Assembly: GCA_030068145.1 (NCBI GenBank)
Contig: JAPJBO010000511.1
Location: 1-64,000, forward strand
Length of the DNA: 64,000 bases
Direction of reading: 5' to 3'
Source of the DNA: Diplonema papillatum
Taxonomy: Eukaryota; Euglenozoa; Diplonemea; Diplonemida; Diplonemidae
How positions within the stretch are numbered: the stretch's first letter is position 1; each line of letters starts with the position of its first letter. This document shows positions 62,301 to 64,000 of the stretch, piece by piece. The notes under the pieces were generated by a model. The model was not told the origin of the DNA, ran no database searches, and saw only the letters and a list, made by a program, of their open reading frames with translations. The translations under genes and the position numbers were made by a program.

Positions 62301-63713
62301 AAACGCGAGGCCTCTTCCGATTTTCGCTGACGGCGGCTCGGGTGGCAGAGCACACTTCCCATCCGTGCGCAGCAACACGAAACTTCGAAAGGAGCGTATT
62401 TTCGTCCACTGTCCCTCAAGCTGGAAGGGCAAAGGGCCAGGGGAGACGATTGTGCTTTCCCATTTGGCTCTGGCGGCTGCGTACTCCCGTATGCGCCCAA
62501 GGAGACACCTGGCTCTCTTCAAAGAAGCTGTATCGGCTCCCGCACCTTCAGGGGACGGCCTCGCCGATACTCGCTGAGAGTTCAATTCCCGACGTACGCC
62601 ACGGCCACAGTACCCGGTTAGGTTGCCTTCGATTCCGGATTTGAGGATGAGGTACTCTTCCGCAGCTCGCGAAGTCCGTTGCCAGAGGAAGTTCACCCGG
62701 GGGCTACCTTCGAGCCCGGGGGGGCAAGGGTCCCCGAGGCGGTACTTCTCAGAGACGTTCCGGAGGGCATTCGGGTCGTCCAGGCCGCTCAGCCCGGTGC
62801 TTGGAATTGCCCGGGGGTACCGGAGTACCGGGTTCAGTTGTTGGAATACTGCAAGATTAAAGGTGGCTCGGACCGCCTTGTGCGTAGGGAGGCCGGCTTC
62901 GAAAGTCTCCACGCGACCGAGAGCGGCAGAAGCGACTTCGTTGGTGAGAAGAAGGTCGATGCGTGACGGCTGACCGTGGTAACATGTAAACTCTGCAGGA
63001 CTTCCCAGGGCTTCAGCTTGCAGCTCGGCAGAGTCCGACCAGCCGTTGCGCAAGGCGAATCGGAGCGCCGGGGAACCGAGGGGGGTCGTGTTGAAATCGC
63101 CGGCGGCGACAAGGGGCACAGCACCCAAGCGCTGGCGCAATCCCCACAGGGATCCCTCGATCAACCTTTCCCGCTCGGGTTTTTCGGAAATGCCACAGTG
63201 ACCGTACAATGACACCACGTGTACGGCTCCTTTACCTACACCTGTCGCGACACGTACATGCAAGAAGCGGGCCGATTCGTAGGCACGTTGCTCGGCTGCG
63301 TCAAAAGGCTCGACGATACATGCAGGCAAGCCTTTCTTGACGAAAATCGCGACTCCTGCACTACCTCCTGTAACCTGGGATGGGACGCTGTTGCCGCACT
63401 TCCGCCCAACACAGCAGCTGCCGAAGAAGGGTTGCCATACATCAAGGGCGCCGGCTTGTTTCAGGGCCATCCGGATACTTCTCTGCCCGGCACTCGTCAA
63501 CTTCGTTTCTTGAACACAGATGATGTCCGCCGCTATGCAGATGAGGAGGTACAGGTTCTTCATCAAGGACGTGACATTTATAGTCACAATTCGAATTGGT
63601 GGAGGGCCAGGGTTGGGTTCGATACCTTGAGTCACGAGAAGCGCGTACGCTACGAGGGCCAGATAGAACTCTCTCGTCGGCTGGGGGGACAAATCGTTGG
63701 CGTGGATCACCAT
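59334..63713 (-). CDS. LINE ORF2: 2A-like leader, APE endonuclease, reverse transcriptase (1459 aa)
   Basis: ATG at 63713, overlapping the ORF1 stop (ATGGTGA). Residues 20-38 contain LLVTQGIEPNPGP followed by Pro, a 2A-like ribosome-skipping motif with Gly where Asp is usual. Residues 40-285 are an APE-type endonuclease: TINVTSL, CVQETK (catalytic Glu) and AAGDFNTTP near 206; the usual SDH is PTH near 276. Residues about 600-870 are reverse transcriptase: LIPKGEGSDPLKLRPIT, HGFRHGHSCDD, ALDFAKCFDRVP, GILQGCPIS and SFADDLYLL near 813. CEFCDSG...H....C near 1130 is the zinc motif after the reverse transcriptase. The frame is intact, so the copy may be recent and possibly active. The C-terminal third matches the remnant at 1933-3747. 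Confidence 0.9.
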   Translation of the reverse strand: MVIHANDLSPQPTREFYLALVAYALLVTQGIEPNPGPPPIRIVTINVTSLMKNLYLLICIAADIICVQETKLTSAGQRSIRMALKQAGALDVWQPFFGSCCVGRKCGNSVPSQVTGGSAGVAIFVKKGLPACIVEPFDAAEQRAYESARFLHVRVATGVGKGAVHVVSLYGHCGISEKPERERLIEGSLWGLRQRLGAVPLVAAGDFNTTPLGSPALRFALRNGWSDSAELQAEALGSPAEFTCYHGQPSRIDLLLTNEVASAALGRVETFEAGLPTHKAVRATFNLAVFQQLNPVLRYPRAIPSTGLSGLDDPNALRNVSEKYRLGDPCPPGLEGSPRVNFLWQRTSRAAEEYLILKSGIEGNLTGYCGRGVRRELNSQRVSARPSPEGAGADTASLKRARCLLGRIREYAAARAKWESTIVSPGPLPFQLEGQWTKIRSFRSFVLLRTDGKCALPPEPPSAKIGRGLAFTVSGLCRDLAHSTLTSRYLKSARSQRELRDPLGKESFAWVKKDAPSGLSFVTGADGRLTANLAEVDALVRRSWDPVLRMYAEKREPEFAPFFQEYKDFITQHPCNLNPITAERLRQVAKKKSVQTSCGVDGWRMREIAVLPNAILESFVAVLNEVEETGFWPDGVLDAMVTLIPKGEGSDPLKLRPITVSSVVYRLWASVRLQDVMLWQELWIHGSQHGFRHGHSCDDVVMDIALSIEESLTNGTPLCGVALDFAKCFDRVPQALVLDLMEALGLHERVLAPLRHIYKHLRRRFRYPLGVGEMFTVTNGILQGCPISVVLINALLSVLSKALVSRARVSPKSFADDLYLLSQLARLLQEGIRTTEVFDSLTGFALNEDKSVSFSTSPEPPRLVIGRKIIRSSKIVKVLGVPLGTEGPVDNRRANATVEAAARLEAAPLMHRTKFRIMQTIAASAYYGAAYCTNTTGGFVNSSTLRTALSACVIPRSNRAKSPLAVLSLVAKAHLCDPACASGFSLFRTFVKQYGKERFRVRMDALLRVGADSSIKGPVGLMANLLREIRFLRATQHSFQSLSFDGTPVSLLGKEAPHLFREGLRLRAWRYLTTQRQGFDGIEGGVDVRAMNRLWLNRATDHKLSSAISRCIGGAVYSREWCRRKWGSGSGDCEFCDSGATGTLWHYYWQCPGPGCRWNELRSRFCIAEAMVRDMPQCLCIRGIPPYGTPPDLLEKIQRLIGTISIEMAQAQRSLAATRPWELASGASTKYDVHLATDSRKLLTTNIGTRFAATLVFWLRSLSWVSSNPLPTTGVELALDFEAFTRSKLPGRTFAEKGLQIGYLMRAINDLCCADSGVASFPGKWRQGVCSLRCFGAPAMPGCTHRPRFAAGRKTEWMLGKLETICARNSWNDAVPEYPHDVPYVQWELRFSVKMLAAAIGRAIAKRRRARETTCQHTPARRSRPPVRAPPAAPPSVQQSSLTGPRLAPRPRRNDLRPP

Positions 63714-64000
63714 TGTGACTCCGGGGGGGGGACGTCGGCGGTCGCCTGCGCGGGCGAGGGAGATGAAGTTGGCGGCGTGGCCCGCGACTTAGTCCAGCAT
63801 GCGTGACAGATTGCAGCCTGGCAGGGGCCGTGCGCGCAAAGCCGCTTGGCTTGTCCGACCTGCATGCCTTTGGCGCAGACCACGCAGAGGAAAGCTTCGG
63901 CGTTCGAGTGTGCTTCCTGCCAGCTGGTGTGCCGGCAGTCGGTGACCATGTTGTCCTTGCCGTCCACCCGTGCTAGCTTTTCCTGGGACTCAGTTGTCTC
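63707..64000 (-). CDS. LINE ORF1, C-terminal part (partial)
   Basis: The frame is open across the window edge (no stop up to 64000), so the N-terminus is outside. The visible 98 residues have a Cys/His cluster CVVCAKG...CAHGPCQAAICHACW, a RING- or PHD-like zinc arrangement unlike the CCHC knuckles usual in LINE ORF1, then a Pro/Ser/Ala tail. The TGA overlaps the ORF2 start in the order ATGGTGA, which suggests coupled reinitiation for ORF2. Confidence 0.65.
   Translation of the reverse strand, partial: ETTESQEKLARVDGKDNMVTDCRHTSWQEAHSNAEAFLCVVCAKGMQVGQAKRLCAHGPCQAAICHACWTKSRATPPTSSPSPAQATADVPPPESQW

Larger units (their letters stand above)
59164..64000 (-). mobile_element. Near-complete APE-type LINE, 5' end outside the window
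   Basis: On the minus strand: the end of ORF1, a full ORF2 with endonuclease and reverse transcriptase, a 3' UTR with a GA tract (59249-59268), and a terminal 14-bp hairpin, then 28S sequence. No stop or frameshift breaks ORF2. The 5' flank and any target-site duplication lie beyond position 64000. Confidence 0.85.

Overview
The window is nuclear DNA of a GC-rich, probably flagellated, single-celled eukaryote. The grounds are GT-AG introns with matching phase, histone-like genes, a radial-spoke-type RIIa protein, non-LTR retrotransposons, small inverted-repeat elements, minisatellites and several broken pieces of nuclear-type 18S/28S rRNA. No species can be named. One-directional gene order, tandem gene copies and highly altered histones would suit a dinoflagellate or other alveolate, but that is inference.

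Layout. 1-4 kb: a 5'-truncated LINE between 55-bp direct repeats. 4.4-6.3 kb: a two-exon coiled-coil gene with a minisatellite in its intron. 6.5-7.1 kb: a 20-bp repeat array and a foldback element. 8.4-15.8 kb: five tandem copies of a secreted Lys/Ser-, Pro/Trp- and Cys-rich protein gene. 16.0-16.5 kb: a 28S core fragment. 17.4-20.1 kb: a small inverted-repeat element, an RIIa/EF-hand-like gene and a 60-bp x 12 array. 21-45.8 kb: three related two-exon genes for Ala-rich coiled-coil proteins (498, 615 and 557 residues) with repeat-filled introns; the middle gene has an 8.05-kb intron that is almost entirely a 119-bp satellite. 46.8-48.2 kb: a SLC35F-like transporter gene. 48.5-50.3 kb: a 250/500-bp repeat array. 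51.6-58 kb: a Lys-rich H1-like gene, a small membrane-protein gene, and two divergent histone H3-like genes separated by minisatellites. 59-64 kb: a near-complete APE-type LINE with a 2A-like N-terminus, lying directly against a 28S 3' fragment.

Every convincing coding region (16 loci, including transposon ORFs) lies on the minus strand. The four two-exon gene models rest on exact phase agreement between a donor and an acceptor in open frames; no transcript evidence is available here. The Ala-rich proteins and the RIIa protein could belong to a cytoskeleton or flagellum, and the Cys-rich proteins to the cell surface, but no pathway can be assembled from this window.
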